This document shows positions 17,047-24,315 of a DNA stretch of 64,000 nucleotides, piece after piece. The notes under the pieces were generated by a model. That model saw only the letters and a program-made list of their open reading frames with translations. It made no database searches and was not told the origin of the DNA. This DNA comes from a virus, in IMG/VR virus record IMGVR_UViG_3300037225_000932, positions 1 to 64,000 of that record; one strand, written 5' to 3'. A program made the translations under genes and the position numbers. Every line of letters begins with the position of its first letter. Position 1 is the stretch's first letter.

Positions 17047-17196
17047 TTTATTTGGCACCGATGGCACTACCTTCTCTTTTGTGAGACTGGACCCAAAGAC
17101 CTTCATAGCCATCCTTGTCTTTGTTCTGTCACGGTAGCAACTGGGTTTTTACTTTTTGCTTTGTTTAGCATTATCGTACAAGAAGCACCAAATAAA
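17047..17196. ncRNA. Candidate structured RNA
   Basis: This segment is visibly more GC-rich than its surroundings and codes for no believable protein; an 80-residue open frame across it is cysteine/tryptophan-rich and lacks a ribosome-binding site. The ends pair perfectly: TTTATTTGG (17047-17055) with CCAAATAAA (17188-17196). Inside, GATGGC (17060-17065) pairs with GCCATC (17108-17113). CTACC (17067-17071) pairs with GGTAG (17133-17137). AAAGAC (17095-17100) pairs with GTCTTT (17117-17122). Some of these cross, as in a pseudoknot. I do not recognise the family and the strand is undecided. The rest of 16840-17322 holds only short hairpins (for example GAGAAA/TTTCTC at 17231-17244). Confidence 0.4.
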
Positions 17197-17322
17197 TAAG
17201 AACAACCTATTTTTTAGATAATGCCTAATTGAGAAATGTTTCTCTGTAGTGGCTTGAAATATCCTATTAGGATAATGTCGGCAACAATCCTACTTAAACT
17301 TTTGTCACTTGAAGAAAAATAT

Positions 17323-17667
17323 TCAATAACCGCAAATATTTAATTTCTTCGGAGATGTCAAATCGGGAAAATTGCTTGGTTTAGGACTATTAGGAACATC
17401 ATAATTACATAATATATTATCTGGACTTTGCGAAAAATTATAAAGCATTATTCTTTTTTTATATAAACAATTAAAATCTTGCCAACGATTAGTGTTTAAA
17501 TTAACTAAATCTTGAACTAAATAACTTATCATAAAATCTGGCAATCTACGAAAAATAGAACAATTATTAATTATACAAATAATTGTTAAATTATTAATAT
17601 CATCAATAGATAATAAATTTAAACAATCAAGAGTATATTTATTTAAAATATCAAGATCATCAGACAT
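17323..17667 (-). CDS. Hypothetical protein
   Basis: 114 residues, ATG preceded by AAAGGA. Leu/Asn/Ile-rich and helical at the start (DDLDILNKYTLDCLNLLSID), then a segment with several Cys and Tyr. No family recognised. One base separates it from the stop of the nucleotidyltransferase-like gene upstream, so the two are probably one operon. The C-terminus (SNFPDLTSPKKLNICGY) looks unstructured. Confidence 0.55.
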   Translation of the reverse strand: MSDDLDILNKYTLDCLNLLSIDDINNLTIICIINNCSIFRRLPDFMISYLVQDLVNLNTNRWQDFNCLYKKRIMLYNFSQSPDNILCNYDVPNSPKPSNFPDLTSPKKLNICGY

Positions 17668-17668
17668 T

Positions 17669-18280
17669 TTATATTATCCTTTTTGTCTCATTTATTATAT
17701 CCTTAACATTGTGTTCAGATTGGTACCAACCATTAGGCATATCAGATAAAAAATTATTTAAGTAATGGTCGTGAATTTTTCTCCAAGTTATTTTTTCGCT
17801 TGAAGTTTTTAATAAAGATCTTTTTATTTTTGTTGTATGTTCAGTATATTGTTCAGCTTCTTTTTTTAAGTCATCCCAATCTTTTTTGTTCTCTACAATT
17901 GGACCCCAGTGTAAAAGATGATTATCTGAAGAAATAGCCCAATGATCTAAATTATAAGTATTTATTTTAATAAAGTTTTTTGTAAAATTTATTGCTTCAG
18001 GATTAAATCCTTCTTCAACAAGAGTAGAAGAAGATATTTTTAATGGAGAATTTTTTCCATCAGAAATAGATAATAAATCGCCTGAATTAAATTTATTTAT
18101 TGCTATTATGTCTATATCTCGTATAATAAAATTTGGATTATTTATATTTAAAGCATAAGATCCCCACATTAAAACAGATTTTACTCCATTTATTTTTGAG
18201 ATATCATGTGCTATTTTAGAAATAAAAGGTTTTACATCTTTTATTTTTGGCATAGATTTTGTATACCAGGTCATTGTCAT
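17669..18280 (-). CDS. Nucleotidyltransferase-fold protein with WYTKS tag
   Basis: 203 residues. MTMTWYTKSMPKI is a variant of the NWYK tag; a start at the second Met (18274) would make it MTWYTKS. The body has VLMWGSYALN followed by IIRDIDIIAI, the GS...DxD pattern of DNA-polymerase-beta-like nucleotidyltransferases, and later LDHWAISSDNHLLHWGP, which resembles the third-acid region. Such folds transfer nucleotides to RNA, protein or drugs, or act as toxin/antitoxin partners. Substrate unknown. It is followed in the same direction by the 114-residue hypothetical protein. Confidence 0.65.
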   Translation of the reverse strand: MTMTWYTKSMPKIKDVKPFISKIAHDISKINGVKSVLMWGSYALNINNPNFIIRDIDIIAINKFNSGDLLSISDGKNSPLKISSSTLVEEGFNPEAINFTKNFIKINTYNLDHWAISSDNHLLHWGPIVENKKDWDDLKKEAEQYTEHTTKIKRSLLKTSSEKITWRKIHDHYLNNFLSDMPNGWYQSEHNVKDIINETKRII

Positions 18281-18363
18281 ACTTATATTATTAGCTAAAA
18301 AAATAAAAAATCATTTAATAAAAGGAGGGAAAATTACAAAAATTTCATAATAAATAAACTATA

Positions 18364-20142
18364 ATGATAAAATTAAAACAAGAAATTCATACAACAAACA
18401 AAGAACCAATAATATATCTGGTTGGAGATACTTATCCCATAAGAGACGTTATAAAAAGAATGAGTTTTGCCTGGTATGGGGCAAAAAAGATATGGTGGAA
18501 ATATAAAAAGAACATGAGTCAAACTCAATTTTTAGAAATAAAAAATTTAGGTTGGGATACTTCTGAAATAGATAGTTCTACAACTTCCCCAGATATTTCT
18601 ACCGTTCAGTCTGTTCAGCCTGAAATAAAATCTACTACTAAAAATATAACTAATAAAACAGATACAGAAAATGATGCTCCTTCTGAAAGATACTATGGAT
18701 TTAAAGTTAAAAACAGTATATATTCAACAGAATTTGAAGCAAATATAGACGGAGAAAAAGTTCTAATGAAAGTTATCGTTGACCGTTCTTACAAAAAAGG
18801 AACTAGAAAAACACCTCTTTATGTTTTTAATATATTTTTTGGAGATAAAAAAGTAGGAAAAATTGCTGAATTTTCTCCTTCTGAATGGGGAACTTATAAT
18901 GAAGATGATTTAGTATTAAAAATACCTCAAAGAATACAAGAGAGATTTGATACTAAAGAAAAATCAAAAATGTATTTAGCATATCAAACTCTAAAAAGAT
19001 TAGAAAAAAGAGATACTGAATTAACTACTTTCTTAAAAACTTGGGATGAAATAAAATTTGATAAAGATAAAAATGTTAAACAGTTTATTAAAACTAGAAT
19101 ACCTCCAAAATTTGTAGAATTATCTGAAACAGGATACGAAGGAAAGTATCCAATAGAACTTTATTTGTCTGGAACTAATGGTATAACATTTTATACAGGA
19201 TTAGAAGACTCTCAAGCTCCATATCACGAATATCTTGGAGATATGGCAATAACTTCTCATATATCTGATTTTGAACAATTAAATTCGGAAATAGATAAAA
19301 ATCTTAATGAGCAATTAGAAAATATAAAACAACACTATTTAAAATATTTAAAATCTTTTCCATTTTCAAAACAAGAGAAAGAGACCCATTCTTCAGAGAT
19401 GGAAGAAATAGTATCTTTTATCGGGAAAAATTTTAATGTAGAGTTTTTCAAAAACAAACTTATAGAAAAAGGTTTCGTAAGACCAAGCAAAAGAGGACCA
19501 AAAGGTATAGGAATGATGCCAGTAGAAGATGTAAAATATATTATAGATGACGCTTTGATAAGAAAATCGGTTTTCTCAAGAGACGCTAATAATTATCCTA
19601 ATTATTTTTATGCTGTATTAGCATATTATTTAATGAGAAAAGCAAGAAATATCACTTCTTGGTCAGAACCTTTATTAAGAATGAATATAGACAGTTGGAT
19701 GGAACTGGCAAAACGATATGGACACGACTTGAATTTTAAAGATGTAGATAAATACTTTGAACAGCTAGTTATTTTATTATATAAAAATATTTTTGGAACA
19801 GAAGCTCCAAAAGGACGAATGGAACAATTTACTGATTTTTATTCAGGAAATTGGGGAGGACAATCTTCTCCAACAGTAAAAGAACCTTCCGTTGGCAATC
19901 CTTTAGATAATTTTGCTCAATATGCTTCTACTTTGGGAATAAATATAGAAGAAGCAAAAAGATATCCAAGAAAAATATATAGTATACTTGCTACAAAATA
20001 TCATCCTGATGTGACACAGGAAGAGGATAAAGGAAAAGCAGAAATGATTTTTAAAGAATTATCACAACTTTATGAAAGAATACCAGAAAATTTAAAAAAC
20101 TTAAAAAATGCTAAAAACTGGTATAGGAGAATGAAAATATGA
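18364..20142 (+). CDS. J-domain protein with C-terminal NWYRR tag
   Basis: 592 residues. The N-terminal 65 residues (YLVGDTYPIRDVIKRMSFAW, KIWWKYKK) resemble a small domain also seen before the helicase core at 47507-50632 (LRTYDSQSRIWGF). The centre (80-500) is unrecognised. Near residue 546 is YSILATKYHPDVTQEED, carrying the HPD tripeptide of DnaJ J-domains that stimulates Hsp70 ATPase, followed by the expected helix (EMIFKELSQLYERI). The protein ends NAKNWYRRMKI, the NWYK motif at the C-terminus. Probably recruits host DnaK. ATGA overlap with the next gene. Confidence 0.75.
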   Translation: MIKLKQEIHTTNKEPIIYLVGDTYPIRDVIKRMSFAWYGAKKIWWKYKKNMSQTQFLEIKNLGWDTSEIDSSTTSPDISTVQSVQPEIKSTTKNITNKTDTENDAPSERYYGFKVKNSIYSTEFEANIDGEKVLMKVIVDRSYKKGTRKTPLYVFNIFFGDKKVGKIAEFSPSEWGTYNEDDLVLKIPQRIQERFDTKEKSKMYLAYQTLKRLEKRDTELTTFLKTWDEIKFDKDKNVKQFIKTRIPPKFVELSETGYEGKYPIELYLSGTNGITFYTGLEDSQAPYHEYLGDMAITSHISDFEQLNSEIDKNLNEQLENIKQHYLKYLKSFPFSKQEKETHSSEMEEIVSFIGKNFNVEFFKNKLIEKGFVRPSKRGPKGIGMMPVEDVKYIIDDALIRKSVFSRDANNYPNYFYAVLAYYLMRKARNITSWSEPLLRMNIDSWMELAKRYGHDLNFKDVDKYFEQLVILLYKNIFGTEAPKGRMEQFTDFYSGNWGGQSSPTVKEPSVGNPLDNFAQYASTLGINIEEAKRYPRKIYSILATKYHPDVTQEEDKGKAEMIFKELSQLYERIPENLKNLKNAKNWYRRMKI

Positions 20143-20453
20143 AAGTTATAAAAACCGCACAAATGACAATAAGAGATAGTCTTATAGGACTTTGGAAACA
20201 TTTTGTAGAAAATATTCTTTCTAATTCTTCATCTAAAGAAATAAAAATAGACAAAATAGATAATCTTTATAAGAGAAATTTTCTTGCTATATTTTATAAA
20301 CTAAAATTAAATGAAAAATATATATATGATTTTTTTAATGTTTATAGTCAAATAAAAAAAATTATAAGTACAGAAGAAATAGATAGCAAAAAAGATTATG
20401 CTTTAACAGAAAAATTTGAACAACTTAAAAGTATTATTAGAAATTTTGTTTAA
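20139..20453 (+). CDS. Small helical protein with MKVIKTAQ tag
   Basis: 104 residues. MKVIKTAQ is the second form of the shared N-terminal tag. The rest is helical and Lys/Ile-rich (IRDSLIGLWKHFVENIL, FFNVYSQIKKIIST). The start overlaps the J-domain gene's stop (ATGA), so the two are coupled. No family recognised. Confidence 0.65.
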   Translation: MKVIKTAQMTIRDSLIGLWKHFVENILSNSSSKEIKIDKIDNLYKRNFLAIFYKLKLNEKYIYDFFNVYSQIKKIISTEEIDSKKDYALTEKFEQLKSIIRNFV

Positions 20454-20516
20454 AAACTAACATTATATCACATAAAAGAAAATAGTTAAAATATTATTTT
20501 TTAATGGAGAATTTTT

Positions 20517-20669
20517 ATGCTACAAGACGATCTTCAGGATAAATTAAATAACTTAAGAAAAATTATAGAAGAAAATGGAATGAAAATTGAAGCTCAAATA
20601 GTTGGAGAATATGGAGGAAAAAATTACATAAATTTAGAAGACTGCGATAAATTAGTGATAACAAAATAA
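20517..20669 (+). CDS. Small protein (50 aa)
   Basis: ATG at 20517 preceded by GGAGA. Encodes MLQDDLQDKLNNLRKIIEEN, then GMKIEAQIVGEYGGKN and a short acidic end. Base use is normal for the window and the ribosome-binding site is good, so it is probably real. No family recognised. It lies between the tagged gene at 20139 and the structured leader at 20736. Confidence 0.5.
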   Translation: MLQDDLQDKLNNLRKIIEENGMKIEAQIVGEYGGKNYINLEDCDKLVITK

Positions 20670-20735
20670 AAAAGAAGGATTTTTACACAAAAAAGTAAAC
20701 AATCAGAATGAGAAGGAAGTGAATTATTTGTAAGG

Positions 20736-20880
20736 TTTGGCAAAAATAAAGTGTATAAATTTCCTTTTTAGGAAACACTAACGTAGGGATCTATTTGCCA
20801 AGGAATAATAAGCTCAACCTCTTGGTTATTTAAAAAAATAATCTATATATAAATGATCCCTCGTAGGTGTCTCAACCAAG
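20736..20880 (+). ncRNA. Pseudoknotted leader RNA before the papain-like protease
   Basis: Four long complementary pairs occur in 145 bases: TTGGCAAA (20737-20744) with TTTGCCAA (20794-20801); AGTGT (20750-20754) with ACACT (20775-20779), enclosing hairpin TTTCC/GGAAA; AGGGATC (20785-20791) with GATCCCT (20855-20861); and CTTGGTT (20821-20827) with AACCAAG (20874-20880). The third crosses both the first and the fourth, so the fold must be a compound pseudoknot. It ends 23 bases before the ATG of the protease, next to its ribosome-binding site. It could be a cis-regulatory element, a ribozyme or a free ncRNA; no known family recognised. Confidence 0.55.
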
Positions 20881-20903
20881 ATACTTAAAAAAGGAATACA
20901 TTA

Positions 20904-21659
20904 ATGGCTAAACACTTTTATGGATGGAAAAGAGATTTACCTGATCAAAAAGACTTCTTATTTTTAATAGATAAAACGGTAAAAATTCCTATACAAGTAG
21001 ACTTAAGACCTTCATGTCCAGCGGTTTACGACCAGGGTCAACTTGGAGCGTGCGTGTCAAATGCTGTGGCTGGAGCTATGGAATATGATGCTACTAAAGA
21101 ACAGTTATCAACAGCAAATACTATGCCGTCAAGATTATTTATTTATTATAATGGAAGAGTTATTGAAGGAACGGTTAATAGTGATAGTGGATTAACCATA
21201 AGAGATGGAATGAAATCTGTAGCTCAATATGGAGAATGTATGGCTCCATCATGGCCTTATATAATAGCTAATTTTGAGAAAAAACCAACAGCAAAATGTT
21301 ACGCAGAAGCTAAAGCTCATTTGCCAACGGTTTATTCTAGTGTAGCGCAAAATCTTACTACAATGAAATCTTGTTTAGCTTCTGGATACCCAATCGTAAT
21401 AGGTATTTCTGTTTATGACTCTTTTGAATCGGATAGTGTAGCTAAAACAGGCATAGTTCCTCTTCCAAAGAAAAATGAAAGTATTTTAGGAGGTCATGCT
21501 CTTTTGATAGTTGGTTATGATGATTCTAAGAGTTGGTTTATAGTTAGAAATAGTTGGGGAGCAAATTGGGGCGTTAAAGGATATTGTTTTATGCCTTATA
21601 ATTATTTAACAAATAAAAATTTGGCTTCAGATTTTTGGACAGTTAAAACGGTGTCATAA
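20904..21659 (+). CDS. Papain-like cysteine peptidase (C1 family)
   Basis: 251 residues. The N-terminal VDLRPSCPAVYDQGQLGACV has the oxyanion Gln and catalytic Cys (about residue 48) in the papain order. The His block is GGHALLIVGYDD (about 197) and the Asn block is RNSWGANWGVKGY (about 215). There is no signal peptide and no long propeptide, so it resembles compact bacterial/phage C1 enzymes of roughly 250 residues. It could process head proteins, degrade host proteins or act on the host envelope. A structured RNA precedes it and a terminator follows after 90 bases, so it may be transcribed alone. Confidence 0.85.
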   Translation: MAKHFYGWKRDLPDQKDFLFLIDKTVKIPIQVDLRPSCPAVYDQGQLGACVSNAVAGAMEYDATKEQLSTANTMPSRLFIYYNGRVIEGTVNSDSGLTIRDGMKSVAQYGECMAPSWPYIIANFEKKPTAKCYAEAKAHLPTVYSSVAQNLTTMKSCLASGYPIVIGISVYDSFESDSVAKTGIVPLPKKNESILGGHALLIVGYDDSKSWFIVRNSWGANWGVKGYCFMPYNYLTNKNLASDFWTVKTVS

Positions 21660-21750
21660 TATATGATATATTTAAAAGAACAACCAGAACAGCCTAAGAA
21701 ATATCGTATAAAAACGGGATAGATATTTTATTAAAATAGTTTCAATAAAA

Positions 21751-21780
21751 AACATCCCATTAAAAAGGATGTTATTTTAT
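21751..21780 (+). terminator. Rho-independent terminator
   Basis: AACATCC (21751-21757) pairs with GGATGTT (21767-21773) around an A-rich loop, followed by ATTTTATTTT. It sits after the papain-like protease gene. A tiny frame of 19 codons at 21663 ends in TAG just before it and lacks a ribosome-binding site. Confidence 0.8.
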
Positions 21781-21796
21781 TTTGCGAAAAAAAAAT

Positions 21797-22267
21797 ATGA
21801 ATGATGTATTTCATGTAAAAGTTGAACCAGTTATTGACTATAAAATGAGAGGATTATGTTGTAAACCTTATCCTTTACATAAAAATGGATGCCCAAATTT
21901 TCATAAGAAAAAAGGATGTCCACCAGATGCCCCAAAATTTGAAGATATAATAGATAGCAATAAACCAATATACGCAATATATAATAAGTTCAATTTTGAA
22001 GAACATACATTAAAGATGAAAGATAAACATCCAGAATGGACGAAAAGACAAGTAGAATGTTGTCTATACTGGCAACCAAAGGCAAGGAAATTACTTAAAG
22101 AAAAAATAAAAAAGTTTTTGGAAATTTTCCCGGATATGAATATAATAAGTTGTCCAGAGGCTTGTGGAGTAAATATAACAGAAACTATGAAAAATGCCGG
22201 TATAATACTAGAGTGGCCTCCTCAAAAATATACTTATCAAATAGTGTTTGCGGTTTATGAAAAATAA
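21797..22267 (+). CDS. Cysteine-rich putative metal-binding protein
   Basis: 156 residues from ATG 21797. Many Cys: RGLCCKPYPLHKNGCPNFHK, KKGCPPDAPKF, VECCLYWQPKAR, ISCPEACGVNITE. The spacing, especially the GCPP turn, resembles DUF2284-like predicted metal-binding proteins, although assignment is tentative. A mononuclear metal or Fe-S cluster is likely. It is followed seven bases later by tRNA-Pro and then by a radical SAM gene, another Fe-S protein. No ribosome-binding site is obvious. Confidence 0.6.
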   Translation: MNDVFHVKVEPVIDYKMRGLCCKPYPLHKNGCPNFHKKKGCPPDAPKFEDIIDSNKPIYAIYNKFNFEEHTLKMKDKHPEWTKRQVECCLYWQPKARKLLKEKIKKFLEIFPDMNIISCPEACGVNITETMKNAGIILEWPPQKYTYQIVFAVYEK

Positions 22268-22273
22268 ATAATA

Positions 22274-22359
22274 CGGAGTTTAGCTCAGTTTGGTCAGAGC
22301 GTCCGGCCTGGGACCGGAAGGCAATATTGTTTACACAGGTTCGAATCCTGTAACTCCGA
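22274..22359 (+). tRNA. tRNA-Pro (anticodon TGG)
   Basis: Acceptor CGGAGTT (22274-22280) pairs with AACTCCG (22352-22358). The D-arm has GG. The anticodon stem is TCCGG/CCGGA with loop CCTGGGA (TGG at 22309-22311). The T-arm is ACAGG-TTCGAAT-CCTGT. The variable region is 16 bases and includes CAATATTG, unusually long for tRNA-Pro. No encoded CCA. The next CDS starts five bases after the tRNA end. Confidence 0.9.
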
Positions 22360-22363
22360 TTGA

Positions 22364-23830
22364 ATGAAAATTTTACTTGTATATCCTCAATTAAATAATA
22401 TAATTTCTATTGGATTTTTAGAACCTTTAGTTTTAGAAATATTTTCTGCTATAGCTAAACAAGAAAAATGTGAAACAGAAATATTAGATTTACGTATAGA
22501 AAAAAATGGTCTTAAAACATTATATAAGAAAAAATATATTCCTGACCTAGTGGCTTTATCTACTCACGGATATGCTGAAATAAAAAATATCAACAAAATA
22601 GCAAAACAGTGTAAATCTTATTGGAAAAATGCTAAAGTTATTGTTGGAGGAGGGCAATGTGCTCTTTCTCCTTGGTTTTTTGATAAAAACAATATAGATC
22701 ATTTAGTTCAAGGTCCAGGAGAAAATATATGGAGAAATATTTGTAAAAATGGATTAAATAGTAAAGAATATTTACTCAAAGATGATAATTTGCCAAAAGA
22801 ATATAGTTATCCATTACCTGATAGAGAAATAACTCTTAAATATAAGAAATATTATAAAGAAATGTCTGGACTGCCAGCAACTATGATGCCTATGACACAG
22901 GGATGTCCTTTTAAGTGTTCTTTTTGTGCAGTTTGGAAGGCATCTTTAGGATTGTATAGAAAGAGACCAATTAAAGAAATAATAGCAGAACTTAAAACTA
23001 TAAAAGATCCTGTAGTATATATAAGTGATGATAACACACTTGCTGATTCTGAATTTTCTAAAAAAATAATAGAAGAAATAAAATTAGCAGGAATAAAAAA
23101 AATGTATGTAGCTTATGGAAGAGCAGACCATATTTGTAAACATCCAGAGAATATTAAATTGTGGTCAGAAATAGGTTTGAAAAGTATAATTGTTGGAGTA
23201 GAAGCTGTTGTAGATTCTAATTTAGAAAAGTTTAATAAAAAAACATCGGTAGATGAAAACAGTAGAGCACTAAATATATTAAGAGACAATAATATAACTC
23301 CAATTGCTCATTTTATTTTAACTCCTGAAATGAAAAGAGAAGATTATGATAAGATTTACGATTTTATTTGTGAACATAAATTGTTTTTTCCAATAATTGT
23401 TCCGCTGACACCCTTACCGGGAACAACAGACTATGATTATTATCACGAAAAAGGATTAATATTAACTGACCAACTAGATTATTATACTTTTAATTATAAT
23501 GTAATACAACCAAAATATATGACTATAAAAGAGTCAGTTAAAGAATATGAAAGATTATGGAAAAAAATATGGTCATTTGAGAGATGGTTAAATAATAGAC
23601 AATGCTCTTTTTATGTTTTCTTAAAAAGTTTTATACAAATAAGATTATATTTATGGAGAATAGGTCTAAAACGAAAAAAAATGATAATAAATTTGCCAAA
23701 TAGTGTAGTAGAAGCACGGCTTCCTCTGAAGGAGTCAGTCCCGGGGCAGAACCAGGTTTGGCAGTTAAATATAGATGAGGTAAAATATGTCACAAAAACA
23801 AAAAATGAAAGAAATGAGAAAACTCTTTAG
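22364..23830 (+). CDS. B12-binding-domain radical SAM protein
   Basis: 488 residues. The N-terminal 140 residues look like a cobalamin-binding Rossmann domain (LVALSTHGYAEIKN, KVIVGGGQCALSP). The radical SAM cluster motif is MTQGCPFKCSFCAVWKASLG (CxxxCxxC) near residue 180, followed by VYISDDNTL and an LKSIIVGVEAV strand. Enzymes of this class methylate or rearrange unreactive carbons; they occur in glycan, lipid and natural-product pathways. The ATG sits five bases after the tRNA-Pro end, so translation follows tRNA processing or is essentially leaderless. The 3' end overlaps an HNH gene and terminates with TAG; readthrough would add five residues. Confidence 0.85.
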   Translation: MKILLVYPQLNNIISIGFLEPLVLEIFSAIAKQEKCETEILDLRIEKNGLKTLYKKKYIPDLVALSTHGYAEIKNINKIAKQCKSYWKNAKVIVGGGQCALSPWFFDKNNIDHLVQGPGENIWRNICKNGLNSKEYLLKDDNLPKEYSYPLPDREITLKYKKYYKEMSGLPATMMPMTQGCPFKCSFCAVWKASLGLYRKRPIKEIIAELKTIKDPVVYISDDNTLADSEFSKKIIEEIKLAGIKKMYVAYGRADHICKHPENIKLWSEIGLKSIIVGVEAVVDSNLEKFNKKTSVDENSRALNILRDNNITPIAHFILTPEMKREDYDKIYDFICEHKLFFPIIVPLTPLPGTTDYDYYHEKGLILTDQLDYYTFNYNVIQPKYMTIKESVKEYERLWKKIWSFERWLNNRQCSFYVFLKSFIQIRLYLWRIGLKRKKMIINLPNSVVEARLPLKESVPGQNQVWQLNIDEVKYVTKTKNERNEKTL

Positions 23831-24074
23831 AGAAGGCGTCTTTAAGAGAGATGGCTTTAAATGTGTTTTCTGTGAAGAAAAGAGAAATTTAGACGCCCAC
23901 CATATTATTAACAGGAAAAAAATAATATTTGATGGATATACGATTTTTAATGGGATAACACTTTGTCCAAAACATCACTGGGATGCTGAAGATGGAATTT
24001 TGAGTGAAGATTTTCTTTTTGCAAAAATAAATTCAAGTAAAGAAAAAGCAGTAAAGGATTTGCTAAACAAATAA
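23787..24074 (+). CDS. Small HNH endonuclease
   Basis: 95 residues, overlapping the end of the radical SAM gene. The HNH/treble-clef signature is CVFCEEKRNLDAHHIINRKK, followed by GITLCPKHHWDAEDG. The basic N-terminus (MSQKQKMKEMRKLFREGV) may bind DNA. Free-standing HNH genes are common in phages as homing endonucleases or packaging-associated nickases. Here it sits beside a tRNA region that also contains another HNH gene. Confidence 0.85.
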   Translation: MSQKQKMKEMRKLFREGVFKRDGFKCVFCEEKRNLDAHHIINRKKIIFDGYTIFNGITLCPKHHWDAEDGILSEDFLFAKINSSKEKAVKDLLNK

Positions 24075-24088
24075 AATAAGTATATAAT
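24060..24088 (+). promoter_or_regulatory. Sigma70-like promoter for tRNA region
   Basis: TTGCTA (24060-24065), 17-base spacer, TATAAT (24083-24088). It starts in the last codons of the HNH gene and points at the split tRNA and tRNA-Gln that begin at 24096 and 24141. Confidence 0.6.
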
Positions 24089-24095
24089 AATATAT

Positions 24096-24133
24096 TGGGC
24101 AGTAGAGTAACGGCTATCTCACCTGACTTTTTG
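24096..24133 (+). other. 5' half of a split tRNA
   Basis: TGGGCAG (24096-24102) followed by TA and a D-arm (GAG, loop with CGG, CTC), then CCTGA (24122-24126) and CTTTTTG, as in the 5' side of an anticodon arm. The 3' partner is at 25178-25213, with an intact tRNA-Gln and an HNH gene in between. The acceptor halves pair over seven bases (one G-U). The anticodon cannot be read until a splice or deletion junction is known. Confidence 0.55.
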
Positions 24134-24140
24134 TGACTTT

Positions 24141-24211
24141 TGCCCTTTAGTGTAATAGTAGCACTAGACCCTTTGGAGGTTTCGGTCTCCGTTCAAATCG
24201 GAGAAGGGCAG
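24141..24211 (+). tRNA. tRNA-Gln (anticodon TTG)
   Basis: Acceptor TGCCCTT (24141-24147) pairs with AAGGGCA (24204-24210), discriminator G. The D-stem is AGTG/CACT. The anticodon stem AGACC/GGTTT has one G-U pair and loop CTTTGGA (TTG at 24173-24175). The T-arm is CTCCG-TTCAAAT-CGGAG. U1-A72 and G73 are the usual bacterial Gln identity elements. The D-loop lacks the usual GG. It begins eight bases after the readable end of the split tRNA 5' half. Confidence 0.88.
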
Positions 24212-24315
24212 TTTGAATAGAACTTATTGTTTGGTAGTTTAATAAAATAAAAGAGGAATGTAATACCAATGATAGTATACATATTATGGCTCACTAATAT
24301 TTTGGAGAACATAAT

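Noticed and set aside
16957-17199. 80-codon open frame rich in Trp, Cys and His
   Set aside because: No ribosome-binding site, odd composition, and it overlaps a strongly paired RNA segment; better explained as non-coding.
21663-21722. 19-codon ORF ending in TAG after the papain-like gene
   Set aside because: No ribosome-binding site and no conserved features; readthrough would add only a few residues before TAA.
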